A stretch of DNA of 5,667 bases from assembly GCA_019309665.1 (NCBI GenBank), contig JAFDFV010000232.1, positions 1 to 5,667 on the forward strand, in the 5' to 3' direction. Positions within the stretch are counted from its first letter, which is position 1. Each line of letters starts with the position of its first letter. Positions 1 to 5,279 of the stretch are shown here, piece by piece. Origin of the DNA: Deltaproteobacteria bacterium. GTDB taxonomy: Bacteria > Desulfobacterota > Desulfobacteria > Desulfobacterales > ETH-SRB1. A program made the position numbers and the translations under genes. Under the pieces are notes generated by a model that saw nothing but the letters and a program-made list of their open reading frames with translations, did no database searches and was not told the origin of the DNA.

Positions 1-1
1 G

Positions 2-1105
2 CCACAAAATAATTATAAGACTCAATCTGAAAAATACGAATTCATTTCTGGTCAACACGGTGGTTACTATCGGCATAATTTTATAGATCATGCCTATCTT
101 TATAATCTTTATTTTCCGCCAGAGGCTGTTTTTACAAAGCTTAAAGATCAAATTCACGACATTGTTCTGAATTACCCAATGGCACAGGATGCTCTTGCCG
201 GGCTTATCGGCAAACTAATTGACCAACCTGCTGAAAGAATTGTTGTTGGCAACGGAGCTGCAGAACTAATAAAAATAGTATCCGGTCACATATCAGGCAA
301 GTTAATCGTTCCTGTTCCTTCTTTCAATGAATATGCAAATGCTGCGCCTTCAGGCCAGGTAGTCGAATTTCCGCTTGAGTTCCCATCTTTCCTGTTGGAT
401 GTGGATAAATTTGCTGCGGAAGCGATCAGAGTAAAAGCTGATGTGGCGGTCGTGGTAACGCCTAACAATCCAACATCTATGTTAGTTCCCAAACCTGATC
501 TCATTCGGCTTGCAAAAAAACTTGAAACGCATGACTGCATGCTGATTATTGACGAATCATTTTTAGATTTTACAGAGAACCCTGATCAAATAAGCCTGGA
601 ACAAGAAATCGAAAAATACCCGAATATGGCAATTTTTAAAAGCATGAGCAAGGCCTATGGTATCTGTGGGCTTAGGATCGGTTATATGCTGACAGCAAAT
701 TCAAAATTTGCTGAAACGATAAGAAACGGCGTGCATATTTGGAATATTAACGGATTTGCTGAAGAGTTTCTGCGGCTTTTACCTGATTACAAACAGGAAT
801 TTATTGACAGTTGTAAACAAGTTCGAACCGACAGAGACAGCCTGTATAAAAAACTTTGTGATATAGAAGGTATGTCTGTTTTCAAACCTGATGCAAACTT
901 TATTTTCTGTCGCCTGCCCGATTATGTGCAACGCGCTCCTGAAATTACGAAAAAATTATTTATTGAACATAATATATACATAAAGGACTGTGTGGACAAA
1001 ACTCAACCGGATTCTGACCGTTATGTTCGGATTGCCAGCCGTACAGAAGCAGAGAATTGTAAATTAGTTGAAGCATTAATTGATGTAATGGACTTAAAAA
1101 ACTAA
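2..1105 (+). CDS. PLP-dependent class I/II aminotransferase-fold enzyme (CobD/HisC-like), 5' end outside window
   Basis: Fold-type I PLP enzyme of the histidinol-phosphate aminotransferase / threonine-phosphate decarboxylase group. The frame is open from base 2 with no start before the ATG at 179. That ATG cannot be the true start, because N-terminal family motifs lie upstream: HGG at base 56, then YNLYFPP and LNYP. Other motifs are VGNGAAELI, the PSFNEY stretch, TPNNPTS at 458-478, the PLP-ring aspartate in IDESFLDF (551), the Schiff-base lysine in SMSKAYG (codon 650), CGLRIGY, and the carboxylate-binding arginine in YVRIASR (1028). GNGAAELI, DESFLDF and VRIASRTEAEN look more CobD-like than HisC-like, so amino-acid-phosphate decarboxylation and transamination are both possible. 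At least 18 residues precede HGG. I recall relatives in which this domain is fused behind a cytidylyltransferase-type domain, so the missing 5' part may encode one (inference). The downstream CDP-alcohol phosphotransferase fits a head-group pathway. The family is secure; the substrate is not known. Confidence 0.9.
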   Translation, partial: PQNNYKTQSEKYEFISGQHGGYYRHNFIDHAYLYNLYFPPEAVFTKLKDQIHDIVLNYPMAQDALAGLIGKLIDQPAERIVVGNGAAELIKIVSGHISGKLIVPVPSFNEYANAAPSGQVVEFPLEFPSFLLDVDKFAAEAIRVKADVAVVVTPNNPTSMLVPKPDLIRLAKKLETHDCMLIIDESFLDFTENPDQISLEQEIEKYPNMAIFKSMSKAYGICGLRIGYMLTANSKFAETIRNGVHIWNINGFAEEFLRLLPDYKQEFIDSCKQVRTDRDSLYKKLCDIEGMSVFKPDANFIFCRLPDYVQRAPEITKKLFIEHNIYIKDCVDKTQPDSDRYVRIASRTEAENCKLVEALIDVMDLKN

Positions 1106-1149
1106 AGAAACATAAAAATAATGACAAATCACGAACCTCTCAGCCCACA

Positions 1150-1764
1150 ATGCTTTCTTTTGCCGGGGATCTTCCCAATATCTGTTCGCTTGCAGGCCTG
1201 TTATGTGCGGTGCTTGGGATTTACTACGCTATTTTGGGCAATTTCCCTGCTGCGATAATTGGAGTTCTGTGGGCTGTTTTATTTGACTGGGCTGATGGAA
1301 TCATTGCTCGCCAAATGACGGGGCGAACAGATCACCATCGAGCTTTTGGGGGCCAGCTTGATTCACTGATAGATATTGTAAGTTTTGGAGTATTCCCTGC
1401 TGTTTTTCTCTTAAGCTATGGTAAGTTCAGTCCTTGGTTCCTGCCGGGAGCATTTCTTATTGTCGCCACCAGCGCTATACGATTGAGTTATTTCAATATT
1501 TTTGGCATGATTGACGATAAAACCTACATGGGGCTGGCATTAGACAACAATGTTATTATTCTTGCTTTTGTGTTTTTGTTTGAAGGATTTTTTAATCATA
1601 CAGTTTTTTCAATAATTCTTTATGCACTATGGATGGTATTGCTGGTGTTTAATTTAGCCCCCGTACGAACGCCTAAATTTGCCGGCAAATGGTTTTATGC
1701 TCTTATGGCCTACACTTTGGTATTGACAGTTATCTACGGTTGGATGCACTGGAACAGAGTTTAA
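1150..1764 (+). CDS. CDP-alcohol phosphatidyltransferase family membrane protein
   Basis: Integral membrane enzyme that moves a phospho-alcohol (or phosphonoalkyl) group from a CDP carrier to an acceptor hydroxyl. The metal- and CDP-binding signature is clear: D46-x2-D49-G50-x2-A53-R54, then G67-x3-D71-x3-D75. The spacing between AR and G is 12 residues instead of the usual 8, so the loop carries a four-residue extension (TGRTDHHRAF region). DLPNICSLAG at residues 7-16 matches the usual N-terminal PN motif, followed by hydrophobic segments near 12-30, 34-45, 77-90, 95-115, 130-148, 152-168 and 182-197. It starts 44 bp after the aminotransferase gene, so it is probably co-transcribed. No Shine-Dalgarno sequence precedes the ATG at 1150. 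Another ATG at 1121 lies in a different frame (MTNHEPLSP), so the true start or a small frameshift there is uncertain. The acceptor is unknown; the neighbour suggests an amino-alcohol or aminophosphonate head group. Confidence 0.92.
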   Translation: MLSFAGDLPNICSLAGLLCAVLGIYYAILGNFPAAIIGVLWAVLFDWADGIIARQMTGRTDHHRAFGGQLDSLIDIVSFGVFPAVFLLSYGKFSPWFLPGAFLIVATSAIRLSYFNIFGMIDDKTYMGLALDNNVIILAFVFLFEGFFNHTVFSIILYALWMVLLVFNLAPVRTPKFAGKWFYALMAYTLVLTVIYGWMHWNRV

Positions 1765-1775
1765 TTGTAATCAAT

Positions 1776-2104
1776 ATGGCTGAATCAGGATACAATGGGG
1801 TAGTCGATATTGATTATATTGTGTCGGATGAGGGTATATTCCCTGTTGAAAATAACGCCCGCTTTAATGGTTCCTCTTATGTGAGTATGATCGTAGACAA
1901 TATTGAAAAATTGACATCCCCCATTCCATACTGGAAATTCATAAAGATCAAGACAGACGGTAATAAATTAAATTCCGTTTTTCCTTTTAACTGCAATGCA
2001 TTGCCGTTGTACTCTTAGCCCGGAACTTGGATCAGATTTTATATCTGAAAGAATCATTGAAAGAAATGGGAGTTAAAAGGGACCGAGAAAGCCTATTATC
2101 TTAA
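1776..2104 (+). pseudogene. C-terminal relic of an ATP-grasp enzyme, frameshifted
   Basis: From the ATG at 1776 the translation reads GYNGVVDIDYIV, then GIFPVENNARFNGSSY. This is the end of an ATP-grasp catalytic domain: the E-x-N-x-R metal/ATP-binding signature with the preceding hydrophobic-D strand. The N-terminal two thirds of such an enzyme (usually 300-400 residues) are missing, since the upstream DNA is the CDP-alcohol phosphatidyltransferase gene. The frame continues through NSVFPFNCNALP and stops at 2016-2018. A second frame then gives a protein-like helix (VVLLARNLDQILYLKESL, about 2006-2059) that stops at 2102-2104, as expected if a shift near 1990-2010 broke one gene. I see no credible start signal or full domain, so I call it a remnant. 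It may once have been a ligase in the same head-group or small-molecule pathway, but that is inference. Confidence 0.72.
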
Positions 2105-2110
2105 TAGGCT
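2090..2110. repeat. Perfect 9-bp inverted repeat with 3-nt loop
   Basis: AGCCTATTA at 2090-2098 pairs with TAATAGGCT at 2102-2110 across a TCT loop. It overlaps the end of the ATP-grasp relic. It could end transcription of the leftward operon, but no T-tract follows on either strand, so a terminator role is only possible. Confidence 0.55.
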
Positions 2111-2136
2111 AAACGTTGGGCCAGGGGGAAATGCAG

Positions 2137-2209
2137 GTTTGACCGATTATCAATCACAAAAAATTGAAGCATATCTGCCCTGTTAGTCTTTTGTTCAAAC
2201 CGGTCAAAC
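2137..2209. repeat. Spaced inverted repeat in non-coding gap
   Basis: GTTTGACCG at 2137-2145 is matched exactly by CGGTCAAAC at 2201-2209, with 55 bp between. It lies in the 149-bp gap between the convergent ATP-grasp relic and the universal stress protein gene. The rest of the gap holds no recognisable gene. A frame-3 stretch (about 2106-2185) reads LNVGPGGNAGLTDYQSQK and could be more decayed coding DNA, but I could not assign it. Confidence 0.4.
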
Positions 2210-2253
2210 AGCCTGTTGTTAAGAGCTTATCAAAAAAGTCTGACTCTATCCTA

Positions 2254-2703
2254 TTATATTTTATGAGGATTTAAAAGAAGCACAGGTGCTGAAGATCCTT
2301 TAGCAACACGCTCAGCAACTGAGCCGAAAACAATTTTTTCCAACCCTTTCCTGCCATGAGTACCCATAATTACCAAATCAACTCCTTCAGATTTGATATA
2401 ATTTATAATTTCTTCTGCAATGTCACCGGATAACACTACGGCTTTTGTGTCAGGGAAAGCCTGAAAATGTTCTTCCTTGAATTCCTGAAGCCGCTTTTTT
2501 GCTCCTTCAATAACTTCATTTTCGAACCTGTCGATTGAAGGGTGCGGAACATAAATACTTGCGAAATGCTCAAGAACACGACCTACAAATAAAAGGCAAA
2601 TCTCCGATCCGAATTTTTCCGCCATTGTCAGTACATGAGGTACTATTTTAGGTGAAGATTCAGACAGATCTACCGGGAATAAAATTTTTTTAAATTCTTT
2701 CAT
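2254..2703 (-). CDS. Universal stress protein, ATP-binding UspA-fold type
   Basis: A single-domain cytoplasmic USP of 149 residues, the usual length. The N-terminus KKILFPVDLSE carries the conserved aspartate D12 at the end of strand 1. The C-terminal ATP-binding signature G-x2-G-x9-G-S/T is complete: G114-THG117, then G127-S128 (MGTHGRKGLEKIVFGS), followed by APVLLL. It is therefore expected to bind ATP, unlike the UspA subgroup that lacks this loop. Such proteins are generally induced on starvation, respiratory or redox stress; the specific role is unknown. The start is well supported by AAAGGAG at 2710-2716, six bases before the ATG. It lies 105 bp after the Cys4 gene, so it may have its own promoter. 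An AT-rich candidate (TTTACT at 2785-2790, 17 bp, TTAAAT at 2762-2767) is weak and could be chance. Confidence 0.96.
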   Translation of the reverse strand: MKEFKKILFPVDLSESSPKIVPHVLTMAEKFGSEICLLFVGRVLEHFASIYVPHPSIDRFENEVIEGAKKRLQEFKEEHFQAFPDTKAVVLSGDIAEEIINYIKSEGVDLVIMGTHGRKGLEKIVFGSVAERVAKGSSAPVLLLNPHKI

Positions 2704-2709
2704 CTCATT

Positions 2710-2716
2710 CTCCTTT
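2710..2716 (-). promoter_or_regulatory. Ribosome binding site of the universal stress protein gene
   Basis: AAAGGAG on the minus strand, six bases upstream of the ATG at 2703. It fixes this start. Confidence 0.85.
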
Positions 2717-2808
2717 GCGCGAATAATTAGTGAAGAGCAATGTAATAATTATTAAAAATACATTTAACATTTTTATTTATATATAGTAAAGTATTTTTAT
2801 CTGTTATC

Positions 2809-3015
2809 TCATTTATCCAGACAATACTGACGCCATGCACAATCAAATTGATCACAATCATTATGTCCCTTGCGGAAACAATCAACGTTATTTTCGGCAC
2901 GCTGAATACTTCTAACAAGTTTGTTGATATCCAGGTAATTGTTATTTTCCTTATCTTTATAGCTAATTGATGTTTTAGCTGTTTTATGGGTACCTGAGTT
3001 GTTTTTATCTGCCAT
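2809..3015 (-). CDS. Small Cys4 protein, function unknown
   Basis: A 68-residue soluble protein. The first 27 residues are polar and low in complexity (MADKNNSGTHKTAKTS). They are followed by a short helix (INKLVRSIQRAEN) and a C-terminal cysteine cluster C46-x7-C54-x4-C59-x5-C65 within CFRKGHNDCDQFDCAWRQYC. Four conserved-looking cysteines with a Trp-Arg between the last two suggest binding of a metal (zinc) or a small Fe-S cluster, but no family name comes to mind. I have an impression that similar short proteins with a C-W-R-x-Y-C ending occur in sulfate-reducing Desulfobacterota. The ATG lies inside the last codons of the upstream nucleotidyltransferase gene (11-bp overlap), and there is no strong ribosome binding site close to it (AGGATC sits too far upstream). 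Translation is therefore probably coupled to that gene, and the two products may act together. Confidence 0.7.
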   Translation of the reverse strand: MADKNNSGTHKTAKTSISYKDKENNNYLDINKLVRSIQRAENNVDCFRKGHNDCDQFDCAWRQYCLDK

Positions 3016-4399
3016 AATTATAACGCTTTGATCCTATGATGGATTCAGCATATTTTTTAAAGCCTTTCTGCCGATCCTGTATGTGCATATATTTAATCGC
3101 CAGGGGTGTTGTTTCAGGAGATTTCCATGATTTTATCGGTTTTAATACTTTTCTTTTGAAAAATTCGGTTTTTACAAGAAAGTTAATATCACCCTGAACG
3201 GGCTGATAATAGATAGCGCCATCTTTAATAGCTATGGGCATGTTTAGTCCCTGTTTTTTTAACACTAACCATGAATCATATGGTTTTGGATAATGGTTAA
3301 AATTCTTGTTAAGGTATTTTATTTCATGATTTTCTATTCCCTTGAGCTGAAAACTTTCAATCATCACATTTTTCCCAAGTAAGGTATCAAAAGCCGCCAT
3401 TCCGCCCTTTTGAGGGTTTTCCGAATCATTGCCGACAATTTCCATTAGCATTCTATAGCCATGTTCAGCTTTTTTTAATGCTAATGCCAGACCTTCATAA
3501 TCTATTGAGGCCGTAAGATAGCCCAAATCTTCAATATTATAGGAAATCTTGTCATCCATTTTTTTCAGGATTTCCCCAAATTCATCGCTCTTAAGAAAGG
3601 TTTTGTTGCCCCTATTATCAATGTTGAAGATCTGATTATCCATAGTTTGCTGCATAGCCATTTGGCCGTGGTTATGGAGGCGTTTTGATGTATTTTTATT
3701 ATAAACATATTTGCCATTAACCAGGTTTATTCCATGGTAAGCCTTCTGAACCATAAATAATACATTTTCATTGTTGAAACCAAAAAACCTGTTGTTAATA
3801 AATTCCCTGATAATCTTATTTGCAGAGACTTCATTAAGCACAACAAGCATATGCTGCCTTGAAAGAACGCTTTGTGGATCATAGTTATGCTTTTTTGCAA
3901 GTTTATAAATATCATATGAGAACTGCAGCATATGTCTTGAGCCAAGGGACAAGGGTAATAATTCCTCCGGCCGGCATCCTGCTTTTTCTAAAACCTCCTC
4001 AGGCTTAACAACAAAGCCTTTTTCCCAGCTCATAATTTCCGCAATTTTTTCTAATGACAAGTCCCCGGCAATATTAATCAGGTATTTTGTGCCTATGCCA
4101 AGCCGTGTTGCTTCCCCTGCCGCAGCGTGCTCTGAAAATAATTTTCCGTCAACAATACATTTCCAGGCTCTTGCAATATCTGATTTTGTCAGGCATCTTT
4201 CATCCAGCAGGCATATGTTTCTTGGTTCCTGCAAAAAATCCATGTTTTCATATTTATTAATGTTTGTTTCATAAATTTCAATGTTGGAGACAACACCTGA
4301 AAGCTTATCTTTTGCAACTTGCAGACAATAATCAATATAATTTTCATAACCATAAGATAGAGGTGCTTTTTCTTTTTTATTTATTGATAGTTGTTGCAT
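3005..4399 (-). CDS. UDPGP-type nucleotidyltransferase (UTP-sugar-1-phosphate uridylyltransferase-like)
   Basis: A 464-residue cytoplasmic protein resembling the eukaryote-type UDP-sugar pyrophosphorylase family (UDPGP; AGX, UGP). The nucleotide-binding loop is at residues 92-105 (AAAGEATRLGIGTK), matching the family G-x-G-T-R-L-G-x3-P-K pattern with E96 and A97 in the loop and T104 where proline is usual. Residues 182-218 (HMLVVLNEVS, then IIREFINNRFFGF, then VLFMVQ) line up with the family stretch that ends in fF...ffGl and F.Q. HNHGQMAMQ at 242-250 occupies the place of the family's sugar-binding G-H-G segment. The departures suggest a divergent substrate, so UDP-glucose or UDP-GlcNAc synthesis should not be assumed. 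The start at 4399 is supported by GAGGAA at 4408-4413, eight bases upstream. The 3' end overlaps the Cys4 gene by 11 bp, indicating an operon. The fold is fairly sure, the reaction is not. Confidence 0.72.
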   Translation of the reverse strand: MQQLSINKKEKAPLSYGYENYIDYCLQVAKDKLSGVVSNIEIYETNINKYENMDFLQEPRNICLLDERCLTKSDIARAWKCIVDGKLFSEHAAAGEATRLGIGTKYLINIAGDLSLEKIAEIMSWEKGFVVKPEEVLEKAGCRPEELLPLSLGSRHMLQFSYDIYKLAKKHNYDPQSVLSRQHMLVVLNEVSANKIIREFINNRFFGFNNENVLFMVQKAYHGINLVNGKYVYNKNTSKRLHNHGQMAMQQTMDNQIFNIDNRGNKTFLKSDEFGEILKKMDDKISYNIEDLGYLTASIDYEGLALALKKAEHGYRMLMEIVGNDSENPQKGGMAAFDTLLGKNVMIESFQLKGIENHEIKYLNKNFNHYPKPYDSWLVLKKQGLNMPIAIKDGAIYYQPVQGDINFLVKTEFFKRKVLKPIKSWKSPETTPLAIKYMHIQDRQKGFKKYAESIIGSKRYNYGR

Positions 4400-4575
4400 A
4401 ATTGTATTTCCTCGATTTCATATAAGATAACGTTGCTTTGTTCGGGGGCGTCACTGCCGACACCGCTTTCTCCGGATATTACAATATTTAATCCTGTATC
4501 GGCAACGTGCCTAATCAGTTCCCTTATACTTCCTATTGTTTGACTAACACCAATTAAAGGAGGAGGAGCATTCAT
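4381..4575 (-). pseudogene. 5' fragment of a sigma-54-dependent activator (AAA+ domain), cut at Walker A
   Basis: From the ATG at 4575 the product begins MNAPPPLIGVSQTIGSIREL and continues to IVISGESGVG. This is the start of a sigma-54 interaction AAA+ domain: the xxLIG entry motif, then the Walker A loop GESGVGK-E. The homology stops exactly at GVG (about 4456). The catalytic lysine is replaced by serine, and the next residues (SDAPEQSNVILYEIEEIQL) bear no resemblance to the domain. The ATPase core, GAFTGA loop and DNA-binding domain are absent, so it cannot activate transcription. The frame then runs 19 bp into the UDPGP-type gene and ends at 4381. A GTG at 4590 in the same frame is a less likely start. 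A deletion probably joined this gene start to the leader of the downstream gene. Whether the short peptide is still made is unknown. Confidence 0.75.
4408..4413 (-). promoter_or_regulatory. Ribosome binding site of the UDPGP-type gene
   Basis: GAGGAA on the minus strand, eight bases before the ATG at 4399. It lies inside the tail of the sigma-54 activator remnant and supports the chosen start. Confidence 0.7.
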
Positions 4576-4682
4576 ATTTTTTGAGAACACCTATAGGTTA
4601 TTTGGAATCTAATTTTTATGAATCTGTCACGCATGTGTTGGAAAATATCAGCAGGATATAATATGCAATAAGTTTTTTTCAT
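4572..4682 (-). CDS. Possible 36-residue ORF, probably not a gene
   Basis: An ATG at 4682 overlaps the TGA stop of the STAS-like gene as ATGA, the classic coupling arrangement. It opens a frame reading MKKTYCILYPADIFQHMRDR and on to a TGA at 4572. I recognise no family, and the sequence is AT-rich. It may be the worn 5' part of the regulator whose AAA+ start follows, or chance. Confidence 0.2.
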   Translation of the reverse strand: MKKTYCILYPADIFQHMRDRFIKIRFQITYRCSQKI

Positions 4683-4951
4683 GGTGTCAGTTGCGAAGCA
4701 TATTTTCCTGTAAATAATAATGATGTAGATTCGTTATTTATAAAATTAAAATTTTTAAGGAATACTACTTGACCAAAAGTGTGTACTGCCCTCAAACAGC
4801 CAGTATGGATGAAGATTTTTGAAGAGGTGTTACAATTTTCTTTCAGGAGGTTGAGCAATTCGGTTGCTAAGCTTCCATCGAAATCCCCGCATAGTTTCAT
4901 GTGTATATTCTCGCTGTTCCTGTGAACAAATATCTTGCGATTTCTTGCCAT
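4679..4951 (-). CDS. STAS-like domain protein
   Basis: A 90-residue single-domain protein. MARNRKIFVHRNSENIH leads into KLCGDFDGSLATELLNLL (residues 19-36), the strand plus helix that opens a STAS (anti-sigma factor antagonist-like) fold. IFIHTGCLRAVHTFGQVVF follows, where classic members have the D-x-S-G phosphorylation loop. LLFTGKYASQLTP closes the domain. The usual phosphoserine is not at its place (H-T-F-G instead of D-S-S-G), so regulation by an SpoIIAB-type kinase is unlikely; a scaffold or binding role is more plausible. The start is at 4951 rather than 4990 because AAAGGAG (4960-4966) lies eight bases before this ATG. The ATG at 4972 would overlap that ribosome binding site. The sigma-54 activator fragment follows on the same strand, so the gene may once have belonged to a regulatory operon. 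The function is unknown. Confidence 0.78.
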   Translation of the reverse strand: MARNRKIFVHRNSENIHMKLCGDFDGSLATELLNLLKENCNTSSKIFIHTGCLRAVHTFGQVVFLKNFNFINNESTSLLFTGKYASQLTP

Positions 4952-4959
4952 GATGAATT

Positions 4960-4966
4960 CTCCTTT
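4960..4966 (-). promoter_or_regulatory. Ribosome binding site deciding the STAS-like start
   Basis: AAAGGAG on the minus strand, eight bases before the ATG at 4951. It makes the two upstream in-frame ATGs (4972, 4990) unlikely starts. Confidence 0.85.
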
Positions 4967-5005
4967 CTTCATACTCAATCTGGAATCCAAATGAGAAATA
5001 ACTAT

Positions 5006-5060
5006 GATGACTATTAGACGACTATTAGATTATTATTAGACGACTATTAGATTATTATTA
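5006..5060. repeat. 22-bp direct tandem repeat, about 2.5 copies
   Basis: Two perfect, adjacent 22-bp units occupy 5017-5038 and 5039-5060; each begins GACGACTATTAG and ends ATTATTATTA. A partial unit precedes them at 5006-5016 (GATGACTATTA, one mismatch to the unit start). They sit upstream of the leftward STAS-like gene and of the rightward coaD-like start, and could be binding sites or replication slippage. Confidence 0.9.
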
Positions 5061-5173
5061 AAATAATTGTAACACTTTAGCGCTTTTAAATATTATTTTT
5101 TTGGTAAGCTGTGAACGGTTACAAATAGTTTTTATAAAAATATCTCTTAAATTATTTGAATTGTAAATAGAGG

Positions 5174-5179
5174 AAAGGG
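5174..5179 (+). promoter_or_regulatory. Candidate ribosome binding site for the coaD-like start
   Basis: AAAGGG, preceded by GAGG, lies nine bases before the ATG at 5189. It supports the view that a real gene start is present on the + strand here. Confidence 0.5.
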
Positions 5180-5188
5180 TTTATTTTT

Positions 5189-5245
5189 ATGGGAAAAATC
5201 CACAGGAGAATAGGAATTTATCCTGGAACAGGTTTTGATAATTGA
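5189..5245 (+). pseudogene. coaD: 5' fragment of coaD (phosphopantetheine adenylyltransferase), interrupted
   Basis: The frame reads MGKIHRRIGIYPGTGFDN and stops. RIGIYPGT (5207-5230) matches the very conserved start of CoaD, where strand 1 leads into IYPG(S/T)FDPxTxGH of the nucleotidyltransferase fold. CoaD converts 4'-phosphopantetheine to dephospho-CoA and is normally essential. The match breaks exactly where the TTGATAATT repeats of the four-helix-bundle cassette begin, so this looks like a gene start split by that cassette or cut by recombination. A ribosome binding site precedes the ATG. The evidence is only eight matching residues plus context, so chance is not excluded. The rest of the gene, if present, lies beyond 5667. 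Confidence 0.5.
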
Positions 5246-5272
5246 TAATTGACAGTTGATAATTGATAATGA
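5236..5272 (+). repeat. TTGATAATT repeat cluster with left inverted-repeat arm
   Basis: Five close copies of TTGA(T/C)A-type units run through this stretch. The part from 5249 to 5272 is the left arm of the inverted repeat that brackets the four-helix-bundle gene. It ends seven bases before that gene's stop codon. Confidence 0.85.
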
Positions 5273-5279
5273 TTGTTGC

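Larger units (their letters stand above)
4952..5188. other. Divergent intergenic region
   Basis: This 237-bp AT-rich stretch separates the leftward STAS-like gene from the rightward coaD-like start. It holds the 22-bp tandem repeat and a spaced inverted repeat, TTGTAAC at 5067-5073 and GTTACAA at 5118-5124. No convincing promoter hexamers stand out, and I see no gene. Confidence 0.6.

Noticed and set aside
286..540. Minus-strand ORF of 84 codons inside the aminotransferase gene
   Set aside because: Fully antisense to a conserved coding frame with clear motifs; no family resemblance or ribosome binding site.
1689..1775. Extension of the ATP-grasp frame upstream to an ATG at 1689
   Set aside because: This part is the out-of-frame 3' end of the CDP-alcohol phosphotransferase gene and shows no ATP-grasp homology.
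2220..2253. Rho-independent terminator after the universal stress protein gene
   Set aside because: A T6 run exists on the minus strand, but the adjoining stem is only about five pairs including a wobble, so it is not convincing.
2727..2918. Minus-strand 63-codon ORF
   Set aside because: It overlaps the Cys4 gene in another frame, is composed like AT-rich non-coding DNA, and has no recognisable motif.
3727..3945. Minus-strand 72-codon ORF inside the UDPGP-type gene
   Set aside because: Same-strand shadow frame of a conserved domain.
4089..4274. Plus-strand 61-codon ORF inside the UDPGP-type gene
   Set aside because: Antisense shadow with no start signal.
4589..4598. 10-bp palindrome ACCTATAGGT upstream of the sigma-54 activator fragment
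   Set aside because: Too short and isolated to call an operator; expected occasionally by chance.
4677..4692. Sigma-54 (-24/-12) promoter-like TGGTGTCAGTTGC
   Set aside because: Spacing between GG and GC is two bases short of the requirement, and it lies within the STAS-like coding region.
5006..5060. CRISPR-like array
   Set aside because: The 22-bp units are directly adjacent with no unique spacers, and no cas genes are seen.
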